Assembly: GCA_001414345.1 (NCBI GenBank)
Contig: LLCB01000109.1
Span: forward strand, 108,606-172,605
Length of the DNA: 64,000 nt
Direction: 5' to 3'
Origin: Hymenoscyphus infarciens
Taxonomy: Eukaryota; Ascomycota; Leotiomycetes; Helotiales; Helotiaceae
Shown: positions 46,861 through 59,897 of the stretch, in pieces
How the letters are laid out: each line of letters starts with the position of its first letter
Numbering within the stretch: position 1 is the first letter of the stretch
Notes under the pieces: model-generated
Database searches by the model: none
What the model saw: the letters and a program-made list of their open reading frames with translations, nothing else
What the model was told of the DNA's origin: nothing
Program-made: the position numbers and the translations under genes

Positions 46861-46999
46861 CTTTAAGAGTAAGTAATATATCTTCTATTCTAGTTTATAT
46901 AGCCTTTTAGCTCGTTCTTCTTCGTCTCTTAAGCTTTCTTATAAGTATAATTCTTCTTTTCTTTAGTTCTTACTACTATCTATTTAAAGCTTATCTCTC

Positions 47000-49900
47000 T
47001 AACTTAGTAATATAGTAGAGAGGTATAGTAGATTAGTATATTTAGTCTACTAAGGTATATATTAGTAGTATAAGAGATATATTTATCTCTAGAATTATTA
47101 GAGCCGAGGTCTTATCTTCTAGTATACCTCGGCTTTCTCCTTCTATTCCTCTCTTTCTTTTACCTCTTCCTTACTCTCCTCTCTCTTCTTAAGTAATTCT
47201 AGTACTAGCTTATACTCTTAAAGTCTTTCTAGTCTAAGTAGCTAAGTAATTACCTTTAATACTAGTTTCCTATCTACTAATACCTCTCTTAGCTCTTATA
47301 GATTCTTAATCCTCTTCTCTAGAGCTCTTATAAGCGTGTCTCTTTCTTATAGAATATCTTAGTAAAATAGGACTAGGTGTTTTACTATCTCTTTACTACT
47401 TATATAAATATACTATAATATAACTTAGTTTAGTACTCTTTTTATAAAGAGGAAGACGTTTAGTTCTATTACCTCTATTTATACTTAGATAAGTAATAAG
47501 CTCTTTACCTTAGTAAGCCTTTTATAGACCTTTTATAGCTCTTACTTATCTAAGTCTACTTTATCTAATACTTTTATATATTATATTAGATTTCTCTCTT
47601 AAGTCCTTCTTCTTTAAGTCTCTAGGTAGTTCTTCTATTCTATAAGTATAGTATTATACTTAAATCCTACTCCTTTTACTCTCTACTCCTCTTCTTACTT
47701 CTATCTTACTATTTATAAGTATAGTATTATCTTCTCTATCTTTATTAGTTTATCTCTCTTTCTTCTCTTTAGCTATGTTATTATATATCTATAGGTATTT
47801 TAGATTAGTTCTTCTAACTTAGACTTTTAAAACTTCTTCTTAAATATAGCTACTTATAAGTTAAGATATAAGTTAATTAGTATATAGTCTACTTTAACTT
47901 CTAAGCTTTAAACTAGAGTAGCTTTATATACCTCTATTACTACTTATAAGTATCTTAATTATTATATAAGAAAGCTTCTTATTATTTCTTTTATCTTCTC
48001 TTCTTTTAGTATAGTATAGTACTACGCCGACGTCTTATATATAATTATACTTCTTATTACTACTATATATATCTATCTTACTTAGTAATAGTTTACTCTC
48101 TATATCTTTCTAGTAAGCCTTATAAGTATAAAGGTCTATGTTATAAGCTTCTTTTAGACTTTTTCTTAGTATCTCTTCTAGTTTAGTTTCCTATTAAGCT
48201 CTACTTCTAAGAACCTTATATACTTAACTAGTATAAGCCTTATCTTCCTAAACTAGACCGTCTCTCTCTATAGTACTCTTATTCTTATAAAGTATATAAG
48301 TACTATCTTTTCTAAGCTAAAAGCTATCTCTTACTTATTTACCTACTTATTATATACTCTTTAAACTATCTTAAGTATTCTATAGTTTACTATTATACTT
48401 TTTAATATTATAAATAGGTTTATATTATTTATAAAGCCTATTATAATAAGTCTATTAATTCTTACTAGGTCTTTATATAGTATTAAGATAAAGAGAATAA
48501 ATAGTATTAGTAATAGTACTAATTCTTATAAAATACTTTATTTAAAGGTCTCTTTTATCTATTAATCGTCTATTAAAGAATAGTATAGCTCTTTATTTAA
48601 AGAAGAAGCTTCTTATCTATATTACTACTTATTATAAAACCTTCTTTTCTCTTAATATATAGAGTAGCTATATATAGTCTACTTAGTTAAAAGCTTCTAC
48701 TATGTCTAGTTAGACTAGAGATACGTAGCTCTTGTTTTCTTATACTATATATATACCTTTTATTACTATTCTAATTACTAGCTCTATATTTTAGTACTTC
48801 TAGTTATCTATCTATAGCTCTAGTAGTATTACTATATCCTCTATAAGCTATATAAGCCTTTATACTATTACTTTTTTAAGGATCTTATCTATAGTCGAGA
48901 GTAGTACTATTAGCTAGTAGGCCTCTATCTTACTCTACTCCTTAGTTATTTTATCTAGTTTTCTTAGTACTACTACTTTTATATAGTAGAAGTAGAATAA
49001 GAAGTATTATAAGTAGAAGCTTACTTTTACTATTATAGTAAGTACTTTATAAAATAGCTTATTATAGGCTTTTAAGAAGCTATTTACTAGTATATTAAAT
49101 CCTAGCGCTTTTTATAGTACTAATCTTATAACTATCTTAAGATACTTCTTAGTTATATATTAGCTTATTAAGTACTTTTAAGAGAAGCTCTTAGTATTCT
49201 AGTCTCTATTAGAAATACTTAAGTAGTTAGCTATTAACTCTAAGAAGAACTTCTTTATAAGAATATAAGCCTTCTTCTAGTAGGTCTTACTTTTTATTCT
49301 ATTAAGTAAGATAAGTATAAGTAGTACTAGTACTTCTAGTTTTATAGATCTTTTAAGACGTATCTACTTTTTAAGTATCTAGAGTTTCCTTTTATCTTTT
49401 ACTACTTCTACTAGTACTCTTTTCTAGCTCTTTATCTTTACCTTTCTACTTACTATTTAGAGTTCTTAAAAAGTATTATTAAGCTACTACTTTAAGCTCT
49501 TTATTTAATACTTCTTCTAAGTCCTTTTATATTTCCTTATCTTCTTTAACACTTCTTTAACCTCTATATTCTACTAAAGCTATACTCTCACTCTATTTAG
49601 CTTTTAGAGTAGTATTAAAGCTTTTACTATCTTTTAAAAGTCTTTTATAAGTCTTTATACTACTTTCTTAAGTTTTTATATATTTTAGATTATAAGTATA
49701 TCTAAGTAAAAGGCTTTTACTTTAACTAGAGTCTTATCTATTAGTCTTTAGCTAAATCTAGATACTTATAATACCTTTCTCTCTTCTCTTACTTTTATTA
49801 TAAGAAGTTAAGCTATATAGTCTAATCCTAATAGGTCTAAAGACCTTTACTAAGCTACTACGTTCTTAATAGAGAAGGTAAGGTTAATTATAGAGTTATA

Positions 49901-51500
49901 GAAGCTCTTTCTTCTTTATATAGCTTTATTATAGAGTATATCCCTCTCTAGTACCTATAATATAACGAGTTTAAGAACAAGGTCTACGTTCTTATTATAT
50001 CTCTTATATATATCTTATAAAAAGTAGTAAGTATTTAAGTTACTTATTATAAGTACTCTTCTTAGTCTTACTTATTAGAGTATATTCTTAATTAATATCT
50101 ACTCTATTTATAGGTTATAAACTAAGTAGACTATTATCTTATCTACTCCTTCCTCTATTATTATACTTACCTAGTTCTTATTTATAATATATATCTAGCT
50201 TACTTTTAAGTATTTTTTATATATAAAGAGTACTACTACTCTATCTAACTAGATTATATTATATCTTAAGCTTAAGAAGTAACTAGAGAAGTCTCTTATA
50301 CTATTCTATACTAGTTCTTAGATTATTAATATATTATATTTCTTCTTATAATTTAAAGCTATATCTAGAGTTTCTAGTATCTTTCTTATATTCTAGTATA
50401 GTACTATTATACTTATAATAGTCTTATAAGTAGAGTTTAAGTTACTTTTATTTCTTCTTTAGTTAGATCTCTTATTATATTAAGAGAGTTTCTTAGCCTT
50501 TTTAGGAACTAGGTTAGGTTACTACTATTTATATATTCTACTTTATTTATATTTCTTAGCTTTTCTAGTATAAATCCCTATCTCTACCTCTTCTTTAAGC
50601 TTTATAAGCTCTCTTTCTAGCTAAAGGTAAATAGATAAGATATCTCTATCTTACTCTTTTTTAAGAGTCTTTATAGGTTTATAAATATAGTTATCTTATT
50701 AAGATATTATTCTCTTACTTATCTATAGTATTACTTCTCTACTTAATACTCTTTTATAAATACTAGGTATCTTTGTTTATAATTCTTATACTTTACTAGG
50801 TATTCTTTTAAGTCTTTTATACTAGAGTACTTTTCCTTACTCTCTTTATATCTCTTATATATATACTAGGCGTGCCTCTTATCTTATTTATAAAAGTATA
50901 TTATATACCTCTACTTTTAATACTTATAATACCTCTATACTACTACTTTTAAGATATATCTTTTATAATAGAAGTATTATACCTCTTATAGTATTTCTCT
51001 TATATATAGCTTTCTTACTTCCTCTATTATTACTACTTTAAAGTTATAGTTTATTTAAGCTAGTCTCTTCTATCTCTAACACTTTCTACGTCTATTTCCT
51101 TATTATATAATCTTTAGTATCTTTATATTAGAGGCTTAAGAGAGACTCTATAGTATATCCCTCTTTCTATTCTTAAGTATATTTATTAGAGCTCTTTTTA
51201 TAAGTACTATAAGCGTTCTTACTACTACTACTATTCCTTATTTAAATATCTTCTTTACCTAGCTATTATCTTATATATATCTTACTTACTTCTCTTTTTT
51301 AAACTATATAATAATATTCTTACTCTAAAGCTTTTAAGCTACTATTACTTCTACTCTATATCTACTTATATTTATAGCTCTAATTACTTCTTTTAGTAAT
51401 AGCTTATTCTTCTCTTTATCTATATTAGACTATATACTTTTATTCCTCTTATTCTCTTAACTATAATAATAAGCTCTTTTTATAGAATTCTATATATAAT
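47000..51500 (-). mobile_element. Dead Tad1-like LINE (non-LTR retrotransposon), limits approximate
   Basis: Read on the minus strand, the degraded frames follow LINE order. Around 50450-49700 there is an endonuclease-like start: an NIRK-like segment, then an IIQEL-like IQEP equivalent, then a VVLFIYKK-like VCFYVNK equivalent. Around 48900-48250 is a reverse transcriptase with LFILFILILYKDLV in place of the SPILFLFYNADL block, then GFINNINLFI in place of GFVDDVNLLA, and finally EKIVLIYFIR in place of EKYELIHFTR. Stops are abundant and most lie where Gln or Trp codons are expected. The region 51200-50700 may hold a gag-like zinc-knuckle segment. I cannot fix the element's ends. Confidence 0.65.
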
Positions 51501-52779
51501 TATATTATTATCTCTCTTTTTAGTTCTCTTATACTTAAGTACTTTTCCTACTACTTTAATACTTACTTTAATACCTCTCTTCTCTATTACTAAATTAAGT
51601 ATTATTTAGATTAAGCTCTTCTCTATTATATTTATATAGTCTAATACTCTCTTCTATCCTCTTATACTCTACTCTTCTTAGTTTATTATACTATCTTTAT
51701 TAGTTACTAGTACTCTAGAAGAGAGAATAGAGGCTCTTTATAAGCCTTTCTTTTCTTTACTACTACTACTACTACTATAATTATTTAATATAATTATAGA
51801 GTGCTTTAGTCTCTTTCTAGACCGACTAACGATCGTCTAAACGTATTTTAAGGCTTTTAGAGTTACTTTATTAATTCTAAAAAAGTTTTTTAATTTATTA
51901 AATAAATAGTTAATAGTATAAATAATATCTCTTTTAAGTATATTATTACTTTTACTTAAATTTAAAGTCGATATATCTTTTAATTTAGCCTAGATTTAGA
52001 TTATTATAATATCTTCTTTAAATAGCTAGGATTCTAGAGATCTCCTAGATAGCTAGTAATACTAGGGTTTAGTATCTATATAGATAGCTAGTAAAAATCG
52101 TGTCTTATATATTAAGAGATTAGAATATACTAAGTGTTCTTAAGAATTCTAATAACTCTCTTAGTATAAAGACTACTATATACGATTTAGATAGTTAATA
52201 TATAATAGTTATCTAGAAAACTCTTAAATCGACTCTTTACTCTCTCTTAATTAATATTTAATATATTAGAATTAGAAGCCACTCTAGGTCTCTTTTAAGC
52301 TCTACTTCTAAGTATTACGCTCTTTATTAGAGAAGAGAGTTAAGTATCTATTAAAAGGTCTTAGACTCGTAACTATATATCTAAGAATAATAAAAAGTTA
52401 TAAAATAATAAAGAGAAAGGTATAGCACCTAGAAGCTAGAGAGACTAATAAGACTTTTTAAATATAGATAAGATATAGAGTATAATCTAGGCTATAGAGG
52501 CTAAAAACTAAAAGAAAGAAGAGAGGATCTTATAATAAAATAACTAAATCGTATAATTAGTAGATTTAGTCTAATAAATTAGTAAATACTTACTAGGTAA
52601 TAATTAGAGTCTAAGTCTCTACTAACTAATTCGAACTCCTTTATACTCTCTTACTATACTATACTATTATTAGATATATAACTCTACTTCTAATATTATT
52701 CTCTTATAATAATCTAGTCTCTATCTATAACTTAAAAACACTCTAAAAGCTTAATAATCTATTAAAAGTAAAATTATAA

Positions 52780-53950
52780 AGAAAATTAAACCTTTAGATA
52801 ATAGTACTTTACCTACTTATAAGTAAGAGAAGATATCTATATATAAAAGACTCTAAGTAAATACTAACTATTACTATACGCTTAAAACCTATAAAGCTCT
52901 TATCTAGAGAATAATAATAAAACTTATTAAAAACTACTTAGAGCTCTAATATAAGTTAGATATAGATAGTATAACCTTCTAAGATTAATAAGATATAATA
53001 GAACTTCTTAATTTATACTTTCTAATAGGTTATAAGAAAGAGAATACTTAGAATAAATTTTAAGCCTTATAAATAAGAGGAAAGAGTTATATAGAAGAAA
53101 CCTTTTTAGAGTTTAGAGTACACTTCTTAAGTATAGCTATACTTAGAGAGATACTAGAGTTAGAGAGATTCTACTAGATATAGGAAAAGATTATACTCTA
53201 GCTCTAAGATAGCTCTATATTAGCTAAGAGAAGATAGAATTATAATTTTAATAAAATAGTAGTAGATCTTTTAGTCTTAGATAAAGAGAAGTGCTAAAAC
53301 ATAGAGCTGTCTATAACTAGTACTATAGCTAAGCTAATTAGTATAACCTTATTATTTAAAAAGATAAATACTTTTTAATCTTTACCTAGCTCTATACTAA
53401 AACCCTCTCTACTTATATATAGACTCTATTCTACCTCTTAAAAGGTTTTATAAACTTCTAGACTCTCTTCTACTAGTGAAAAATTAAAGACTACGTTAAT
53501 AAACTAAGTCTCTATTAGTATAAAGTATTACTCTTATAGTAAGCCTAGGTATTTAAAACCTAATTACTTTAATCTACCTAGTTTTAATAAGATAGACGAT
53601 TAACTTAAGAAAGAATAACTATCTAAAGAGTACTTTAACTCTAATCTAAGTTAAGAGAAAAATAAAGAGGTTTAGATATAAATTCCTTTCTAAGCCTATA
53701 TAAATATAACCTAACTAGACTTAACCTTTCTAAGCTTATAAGAGGAAAACGGTTTCTTATAAATACTACTCTTAGTATATAAAGATATAGTATTAAATTA
53801 TAAGCCTTAGTAGATATAGGAGTAAATAAGTACTTATTTCTAAATTAACCTCTAGTCTTATAATTATCTAAAGTAATAGGTTTAAAGATTTAGAAATTAC
53901 TATATTTAATATCTATTTATAGATATAATAATAATACTAAAAGCTAAGTA
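52780..53950 (+). pseudogene. Gypsy gag and aspartic protease remnants
   Basis: The gag part reads as a helical, charged frame to about 53450. A zinc-knuckle-like stretch near 53520-53575 has YYSYSKPRYLKPNY where a C-x2-C-x4-H-x4-C knuckle would stand, each cysteine codon having become tyrosine as C-to-T and G-to-A changes would predict. The protease follows with ALVDIGVN near 53795-53830, the D-(S/T)-G-like active site of a retropepsin. Both frames carry many stops. Confidence 0.65.
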
Positions 53951-54409
53951 ACTTAGTTTATATAACTATATTTAAATATTAATAAACGTTATATTCTTAA
54001 CTACCTCTTTATTATCCTAGACCTTAGATAATAAGACCTAATTATTAGTAATAAGTAGTTAAATTATTTTAAAGTCTTTCTTAACTCTTTAAAAACTTAG
54101 ATTACTTAGCTAGCTAATTATCTCTTAACTTTCTACTTTAGTAAAGAGATTTTACTTTTACTTTCTAGCTAGAACTAGAAACCTCTTTTAAATTACTAGT
54201 TAGATATAAATTAAAAGGACTATATAATCTATTAATAAGAAAGATATAAAAAGAGTAGACTTATAAATATAGCTAAGTTATTAATTCTATCTATATTAAT
54301 ATCTCTTAAAATTTTAACCTCTAACTCTAGTCTAAAGCCTTTTTAAACTACTAGTATAGCTTTAAAAGACTAGACTCTATACTCTTTTTTTAGTAAAATA
54401 AGTATAAAT

Positions 54410-56545
54410 TATTAGTATAACTTATAGTTATAAAAGCGATATAAAAAGAGTTATATTATCGTTTATATATACCGAGTAAAGCTAGCTACGATAACTACTT
54501 AAGTAGCTCTTAAGCGAGAAGTATATAGACCTACGTATACTAATCTAAATCGCTATTTACTCTTAAATATATACTAATACTAGTACTTCTTTAAAATAAT
54601 AGAAGTTAGTATTTTAAAAATTATTAAAATCTCTTATCTAATCTAACTAATTAGAGCCCTCTATTCTCTATCCTTAGCTAATAAAGGGGCTCTATTTCAA
54701 TCTCTTATTATCTCTTATTCTATTCTATATATCTAACTTATTAATATTAACCTAGATTAAAGTATATATTTCTTTATATTAGTAAGCCTCTACTAGGATT
54801 ATTCTATTACTAATTATACTCTAAACGTTTAGTAAGAATATCGAATTTATTACTATTACTTAAATTAGAAATAAAGGTTTTAAACTCTTAGAATAACACT
54901 TTAAATTCGAAGTCGCTTAGAAGCCTTAGATACTTTTAAAGTTAGCTACGTCCGCGCCTTAGCGGTTCCGAAAGAGGTTTTAGGATATTAGTATTCTAAC
55001 GAATCCGAAGTTAGAGAGAGAGTGAATAACGAAGTCGATATTAAGAGAGAGTCTATCGTTTAATATCTTACCTATTCTAAGGTTCAAAAGTTCTTCCTTT
55101 TTCATAAGATTTAAGCGATAGTGCTATCCTAGAAATTCCTCTATCTACTAGTGCTATTCTAGAAGTTTAAGAAGTTTTAAAAAAGTATAGCTTTATAACT
55201 ATAGGTTAAAACTTTATAGAACTACTTAGTAGTACTATAATATAGTTCTTATTCCTAACTCTGTTATCTTTATTATCTTAAGTTTAAGTAGTATATAATA
55301 GACCTAGGTTAGTAGAGGGATTATTACAGTAATTATCTTTATTATCTTAAGTTTAGATAGTATATAATAGACCTAGGTTAGTAGGATTATTGAAGTTATT
55401 ACTAGTAGTATCTAAGAAAGCTAAATATTATTATTATTATATAGTAGATGCTTATAAAGCTTCGTCTCTAGCCTTCGTCTTAGATTAGGTGTTTTAAGTA
55501 ATATTTTCTACTAGAGGTTATTATTATTAAGGTTATTATTACTATAGCTTTCGTTGTCTTTTAGCGTATTTCTTTATATATTTATAATAGAATCTAAAGA
55601 TCTTAGTACTAGCTCTTTTAGCTACTATAGCTTTTAATATTTCTTTATCTAACTACTTAGTTTAGTTAACCTTAGTAGTAGTATTATATAGTGCTTAAGT
55701 ATATCTATCTATTCTAACCTATACGCCTCTACTATAAAGCGTCTATTATAACTTAGTAGTAGTAGATTAATAAACTTTAGCGAAGTTATTTTAGTCTTAT
55801 TCTTTAAAATCTACTTAAAACTTGTCTTAAAGAAGAAGGTCTTTATTCTCTCTTTTAGTATACTTCTCCTCTTATTTAGTAGTATACTACGTCTTCTCTA
55901 TTAGTATGTCTGCTATATTATTATTATTCGAAGTAGTAGATATTATTAAAAAGTTATTATTAGGTTTCGAGTAAATAAAGTGTCTCGGATAGTATAAATT
56001 ATCTTAGAGAGAGAGAGGTAGAAGGTTAAGAGTAGTAATCGGCGCTTTCTATCTTAAGAAGCGTTTGTATTTTATTGAATCGATACTACTAGTCTTATAT
56101 TTAGTAGACGTTCGAGAGGTCTCTTTAGAGAGGTAGAAGGTTAGAAGGTCTCTTAGAGGTCGGTAGAGAGTCAGTGGAAGGTTAGTATTTATAATCGATG
56201 CTTTCTATATTAAGAAGCGTTTACTATTTATTAAAAATTTAAATAGTAGAAGGAACTATAATCTGTAAAGAGAAGTCTATTAGTAATATTAAGTTTACTT
56301 TTATATAAGTATACCTATAGTTGAAATATACAAAGTAACTAAGTATCTAATCTAATCTATATATCTACTAATTAGTATTAGTATAACTTATAGTTATAAA
56401 AGTAATATAAAAAGAGTTATATTATTATTCGTATATACTAAGTAAAGCTAGCTATAATAACTACTTAAGTAGCTCTTAAGCGAGAATCACGTATACCTAC
56501 GTATACTAATCTGAATCGCTATTTACTCTTAAATATATACCGACA
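54410..56545. mobile_element. Nested element A: 2136-bp LTR element with 170-bp LTRs, no coding capacity seen
   Basis: Direct terminal repeats of exactly 170 bp lie at 54410-54579 and 56376-56545. Both begin TATTAGTATAACTTATAG; the right copy ends ATATACCGACA and the left, more mutated, copy ends ATATACTAATA. The start TA is readable as a RIP-mutated TG of a TG...CA LTR. A 5-bp target duplication TAAAT flanks the element at 54405-54409 and 56546-56550. The interior contains two tandem ~65-bp units around 55260-55390 and no recognisable protein, so it appears non-autonomous. It interrupts the gypsy element between protease and RT. Confidence 0.85.
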
Positions 56546-56699
56546 TAAATATTATATATTTTAATATAAAATAATCTAACTTAGAATTCTATATAACTAG
56601 TATCTATAAGCTAGATTAGATTATTAATAAAAGATTAGCCTCTTTTTAGAATAATAATAATACTAGAGCTCTAATATAAGTCTAACTTCTAAAATATCA

Positions 56700-57600
56700 C
56701 TCTTTATATAAAGACGTATTCTTAAAAGTAGCTTTTAATAAGCTTCTATCTTATTATAAATATAACTATAAGATTACTTTAAATAAACTACTTTCTAACT
56801 CCTTTTTACCTCTATATTAATAGTTAACTATAAAGCTAAAAATTATAAAAGAGTATTTTATAAAGAACCTAGATAAGAGGTTTATTATTAATAGTAATAG
56901 CTCTTTTATCTCTCTAATACTTTTTATTAAGAAAGCTAAGAGTAATAAGTTATAGTTTTATATTAATTATAAAAAGTTATATATTCTAATCTAAAATAAT
57001 CTCTATCTAATCTCTTAAATTAATAAGCTTCTTTTAAGAATAAGAATAGCTAAAATCTTTACTAAGTTAGATATATAATAAGCTTTCTATTATATCTAGA
57101 TAAACTCTAAGTTAGAAGAGATAACTATATTTAGAACTAGATATAGTATATACAAATATAAGATCCTCTCTTTTAGACTCTATAATATCTCTACTACTTA
57201 TTAATATATAAATAATATTTTAATTAACTATTTAAATAACTTTTATATTACTTACTTAGATAATATTTTAATTTATTTAAATACTATTAAAGAATATAAG
57301 AAATAGGTTAAGAAGGTTCTAAAGTAGCTTTAAGAAGTAGAACTCTAGATAGATATTAAGAAAAGCGAATTTAGTATTACTAGAGTTAAATACTTAGGAT
57401 TTATCTTAACTATAAAAAGACTTAAAGTTAGTTCTAAAAAGCTAGAACCTCTTTAAAACTAGGTCTAATCTACTACTATAATAAGTATAAAGTCTTATCT
57501 AAGGTTTATAGAATTCTATAGATAATTTATTAAAAGTTATACTAAAATCGCTAACTCTTTAACTACTATAATATACTCTTTAAATCCGTTTCTATAAATA
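56700..57600 (+). pseudogene. Gypsy reverse transcriptase remnant
   Basis: The frame gives recognisable Ty3/gypsy RT blocks. ENLDKGF-like NLDKRFI is followed by FIKKAKSNKL, then IAKIFTKLDI, then FRTRYSIYKYKIL. Next is YLDNILIY at 57254-57277, the YLDDILIY catalytic box with Asp-to-Asn by a G-to-A change in a TpG context. KSEFSITRVKYLGFIL and FIEFYR follow. Numerous TAG/TAA stops occupy positions normally holding Gln or Trp. Confidence 0.85.
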
Positions 57601-57810
57601 TCTAAATATAAAGAAGTCTTTAAAATACTAAGAACTAGGCTACTTATAATTTAAATATTATACTACTTTAACTCTAATTATAATATAAAGCTAGAAATAG
57701 ACTCTTTAGAAGAAGTAATAGTAAGTATATTCTTATAATAATATAATAGCTTTTAATATCTTATTAAGTTCTACTTCTAAGTTTTAGTTAGCTATAAATT
57801 AAACTAAGAG

Positions 57811-58960
57811 ATCTATAATAAAGAGTTATCTACTATTATAAAAGCTTTTAAGAAATAGTACTTTAAACTTATTATTACGCGGAAATAGAGTTATATAATA
57901 CTCTATTTCCTCTATATATATAGCAGAGTTTTCACCTTCGAATATAAGGCTTCTTAGAGCGTTTTCAACCGAAAAATACGTTATAATTATAAGCCTAGTT
58001 TATAATCTACAACTTCTGCTTACGTATTCAACGTATTACTACGTATTTAGAACGCTCTCCGCTATTAGAGTTAGCGTAACTAATCTCTTAATACTTACGT
58101 TTTACTAGTATTCAAAAGCCTAGCTACGAAGCTAGTATACTTTAATTCAGTAGCTTACTCTCGACGAGCTTATATAAAGCCCTTTACGGAAGATATAAAA
58201 CCTAGCTACGAAGCTAGCTACTACTACTCTTAGAGATACCTTTTTAAACTAGAAACCCTAAGAGGTGCTTAAAGATATATTCGAATTCAGAAGCCTAGTA
58301 CTCTACGAAGCTAGTATATAACGCTGACTACGAGCTACTACCTCTTACGAATACTACTCGCTTTTTACTAAAGATACTAAAGCTAGAACTAAAGTAGAGT
58401 TAGAGCCGAGGTATAAGAGAGAAAGTTAGATAGAATCTAGAAGTAGGACTTTACTCTTAAGAATACTAGAGAATCGCTGTTTAGAAGTTTAAAGTAATCT
58501 ATATAACTTCGTAGGATTATCTAAAGTAGAAATAGAGAGCGATATAGTTAAGAGGTTCTTTTATAATCTAGTCTACTATTATTATAAGCCTAGGAAGTTG
58601 TCTCTTCTAGACCTAAGAGATGTATTACGCGGAAATAGAGTTATATAACACTCTATTTCTCTTATATATATAATAGAGTTTTTACCTTCGAATATAAGGC
58701 TTCTTAGAGCGTTTTTAATTTAAAAATACGTTATACTTATATTATATTAGAAGTATATTAGTATATATTTAGATTATAGAGTATTAGAATACTTTATACT
58801 AACTAAGCTACTTATAACTAAGTAAGTCTAAGAGATAGAGTTCTTATTAGACTTTAACTTCTAGATCTAATTTACTTTTAAGAAGAATAATTAAAAAGTA
58901 GATATATTAACCTAATATAAATTAGACCTTAAAACCTATAATTAAGTTAAAATAAATAGT
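57811..58960 (+). pseudogene. Gypsy RNase H remnant, split by element C
   Basis: The domain starts with YNKELSTIIKAFKK at about 57811-57852, is cut at 57872, and resumes at 58736 after the insertion. There the frame shows the expected spacing of the DHKNLEYF region (degenerate SIRILYTN) and a segment before the linker to integrase. Reading on both sides of the insertion is colinear with one RNase H domain. Confidence 0.7.
57873..58735. mobile_element. Nested element C: 863-bp LTR element with 113-bp LTRs, no coding capacity seen
   Basis: Direct terminal repeats of exactly 113 bp lie at 57873-57985 and 58623-58735. Each begins TATTACGCGGAAATAGAG and ends AAAAATACGTTATA, so the ends are short inverted repeats (TATTACG...CGTTATA), consistent with RIP-altered TG...CA termini. 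A 5-bp duplication CTTAT flanks the element at 57868-57872 and 58736-58740. The ~640-bp interior has no recognisable protein. It is visibly less AT-rich than the host gypsy sequence, so it may be younger than most of the mutation around it. Confidence 0.85.
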
Positions 58961-59239
58961 TACTTCTATACTCTTTTAAGACCTAATTAGTTAGACTTCT
59001 AAATTAATACTAAACTTACTTAGACCTTTTTATAAGAATAGTCTATATCTCTTAATATAATTTAGTTAGATATTATTCTAGAGATAAGTTTAAATATAAT
59101 TTAAAAGTTAAAAGAAGATAATCTATACTTTTTTTTATAAAGAATATTATAAACTTCTAAATAGATACTCTCTTTTATTAGATAATTTACTTCTTTTTAA
59201 GAATTAACTTTACGTTTAAAAGAATACTAAACTCTATAT

Positions 59240-59892
59240 AAAACTAATCTATAAAGTCTATAACTAAGTATTTAGTACTTATCTAAGTATAAAAAAGATA
59301 TACTAGTTATTAGTATAATACTACTACTAGGCTAGATTAGGTTTAGACTATAAGAGATATATAGCGAATTATTAAGCTTATAAATACTCCTATTCTTAAT
59401 AAACTAAATAATAAGGCTTTCTTTACTCTCTACTAGTATCTAACTACTTTATATAATATTTATATATAGATTTTAAGTTATTTCTAAAAGATAAATATAG
59501 ATTTAATACTATATTAGTATTTATTAACTAACTTAGAAAGGATTTAGTATTAATACTCTACTACTTAACTATAGATACTAAAACACTAGCTAAACTCTTT
59601 ATTTAATAGTTTTACTATTTTAGTTACTATTTTAAATTAATTATCTCTAACTAAGAACTTTAATTTATATTAGTATTTTAGACTAGATTTTATTAAATAA
59701 TTAGTATCAAGCTTAAGCTTAGTACTATCTATTATAAATAGATAGATAAATAGATAGAAATAATAAACTAATATATTAACTAGAGACTAAAGCCTTTTAT
59801 AATATACTATTAAAATAACTAGAGTAAATTAATCTCTCTAATAAATAGAGTATAAATAACACTTCTATACTTATTTAATAGTATAACTCTTT
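59240..59892 (+). pseudogene. Gypsy integrase remnant
   Basis: The stretch near 59627-59790 reads as the integrase catalytic core. LIISN marks the SD(R/Q)G region, VF-TRFY the FW...L segment, and IKLKLST followed by a degraded TDGQTE-like block ends in IEIIN. Stops stand at Gln/Trp positions. The order downstream of RNase H defines the element as Ty3/gypsy, not Ty1/copia. The frame is cut by element B from 59898. Confidence 0.75.
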
Positions 59893-59897
59893 ATTAG

